Positions 38,457 through 39,416 of a stretch of 39,416 nucleotides of DNA are shown one piece after another. The DNA is taken from contig JAFQMP010000060.1 of NCBI GenBank assembly GCA_017396225.1, forward strand, positions 1 to 39,416, written 5' to 3'. How positions within the stretch are numbered: the stretch's first letter is position 1; each line of letters begins with the position of its first letter. The stretch is from Clostridia bacterium (lineage in GTDB: Bacteria > Bacillota > Clostridia > Oscillospirales > CAG-272). The translations under genes were made by a program, and so were the position numbers. Below the pieces are notes generated by a model that saw nothing but the letters and a program-made list of their open reading frames with translations, had not been told where the DNA came from and ran no database searches.

Positions 38457-39416
38457 TTACTTGCTGATGCGATAGTAAATATCCTCATTATCGCTGTTGG
38501 TGGTCTTAATCAGCACGTAATCCTCGAAGGAATAAACCTGACTGTAGCTTCTTCTGAGGGTCTTCAGCTCTGCGCCTGCCTCATTGTAGAAGGTATAGGA
38601 GGTTTCAAGGCTCTCCGTATTTCTGATAACATAATAGTTAGAAGCAACCCTGTCAAGCGACTGCGTTCTACTGCCGGCAGCAACAATGGTGCTGGTCTTG
38701 CCGTCGTAGTAAAGCGTGTATTCACCCTCTTCACCACGGAAAACAATCGCATTGTTCATATAGTTATACACCGTCTGCTTCTGTGCACGGAAGTTGTACT
38801 GCTCTTTTATGCTCCAGTTGTAAACCTTGCCGTCGTCACCCATGAAGAAGGTTTCGTGATAATTATATGCGCTGGCAATATCACCAAGCACCTCAGCACT
38901 CTCGTCAATCAGATATTCGTGGCCGGTTGCGGTTTCAACAACCCAACGGTTTTTGGCAACCATCTCAATATAAGTCACCTTCTCGTTTTCAAACTGCTTG
39001 AGCGCCTTGACCTTGCCCTTCTTATTGATGGACACCAGCGTCAACAGCTCCTCGTCCAAGCTTGCAAGGTTCAAAACAGTATCCTTATCAAATTCCACGC
39101 CCCATGCCAGGCACGACGGCTTAAGGCCCTCAAGTTCATCTGCATCAAAAGCCTCACAAATAACGTCATCTACAAAGAAATAGTCACAATTGATGCTCTT
39201 TGCTTTACCGTTCTTGGCCTTAATAAGTACGGTTTCAAGGGTAACCTTCATCATGGTCATTCCGCCTGCATTGGCGCCAATCACCGTAAAGGAATACTTC
39301 TTCGCATCATCGGGCTCGGGAACGAGATACTGAACCAAAATATTGCCATTTTCCAGAATTGTCGTATTGGTCATGCCGACTGCAAGCGCATTGACAGGCA
39401 TCTCATAGCTGGATAC
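38457..39416 (-). CDS. Unknown protein, N-terminus beyond the window
   Basis: The frame stays open to the window edge (the final five codons read VSSYE ahead of the first Met), so about 319 residues are seen and the start is missing. I do not recognise a family. The sequence is rich in short beta-strand-like pieces ending in aromatic residues (VYNWSIKEQYNF, GEYTLYYDGKTSTIV, TSYTFYNEAGAELKTL, EDIYYRISK), the rhythm of a beta-propeller or repeat-sheet lipoprotein. Location and function cannot be stated; an export signal would lie outside the window. Confidence 0.75.
   Translation of the reverse strand, partial: VSSYEMPVNALAVGMTNTTILENGNILVQYLVPEPDDAKKYSFTVIGANAGGMTMMKVTLETVLIKAKNGKAKSINCDYFFVDDVICEAFDADELEGLKPSCLAWGVEFDKDTVLNLASLDEELLTLVSINKKGKVKALKQFENEKVTYIEMVAKNRWVVETATGHEYLIDESAEVLGDIASAYNYHETFFMGDDGKVYNWSIKEQYNFRAQKQTVYNYMNNAIVFRGEEGEYTLYYDGKTSTIVAAGSRTQSLDRVASNYYVIRNTESLETSYTFYNEAGAELKTLRRSYSQVYSFEDYVLIKTTNSDNEDIYYRISK

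Overview
The window reads as chromosomal DNA of a spore-forming, anaerobic, moderately GC-rich clostridium (class Clostridia, perhaps Oscillospirales or a relative). SpoIIE implies endospores. A reverse rubrerythrin with a Bfd-like ferredoxin implies an anaerobe coping with oxygen. UppP, an EndoA-type MazF and many sigma-A promoters with near-consensus -35/-10 boxes 17-18 bp apart fit Firmicutes. I see no tRNA or rRNA gene, CRISPR array, prophage, transposase or integrase. The placement below class level is inference.

Layout. 1-260: two identical 119-bp structured repeats. 253-4972 (minus): complete livK-H-M-G-F branched-chain amino-acid ABC importer. 5286-7928 (plus): an MBOAT acyltransferase and a CDF metal exporter. 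8120-8893 (plus): reverse rubrerythrin and Bfd-like ferredoxin, then a diverged copy of the structured repeat at 9042-9161. 9160-10723 (minus): class II fructose-bisphosphate aldolase and a solitary MazF. 10979-15659 (plus): a five-gene operon of a zinc-ribbon/DEDD-exonuclease-like protein, a DUF2007-like protein, ThiI and two COG0523 (CobW-like) GTPases, one with a His/Cys repeat tail and one fused to a YcgQ-like domain. 15882-17846: a large uncharacterised membrane protein. 17990-22767 (minus): PutP-like symporter, TetR regulator with a UPF0371 (DUF1846) protein, and an SDR oxidoreductase. 22993-26988 (plus): U32 peptidase-family protein, RarA, UppP and an RNase M5-like Toprim protein. 27021-27731 (minus): a YegP-like protein with an Ala/Glu/Lys repeat helix. 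27873-30726: a consensus promoter, a yybP-ykoY manganese riboswitch and a P-type cation ATPase. 30895-33621: a glutaminase-A-like (DUF4965) protein and TcdA. 33653-34171: divergent XRE and AbrB-type small regulators. 34239-36581: spoIIE. 36835-38410: a SLOG (YpsA-like) protein and a C-terminally short MocR-type regulator. 38457 to the window edge: an unknown protein cut by the window.

Metal homeostasis recurs: a CDF exporter, two COG0523 GTPases, and a riboswitch-controlled P-type ATPase. The strongest candidate for something undescribed is the structured repeat family at 1-260 and 9042-9161. Two nested 7-bp stems are kept by compensatory base changes while the intervening loops are conserved, and the copies abut or overlap the stop codons of livF and fba.
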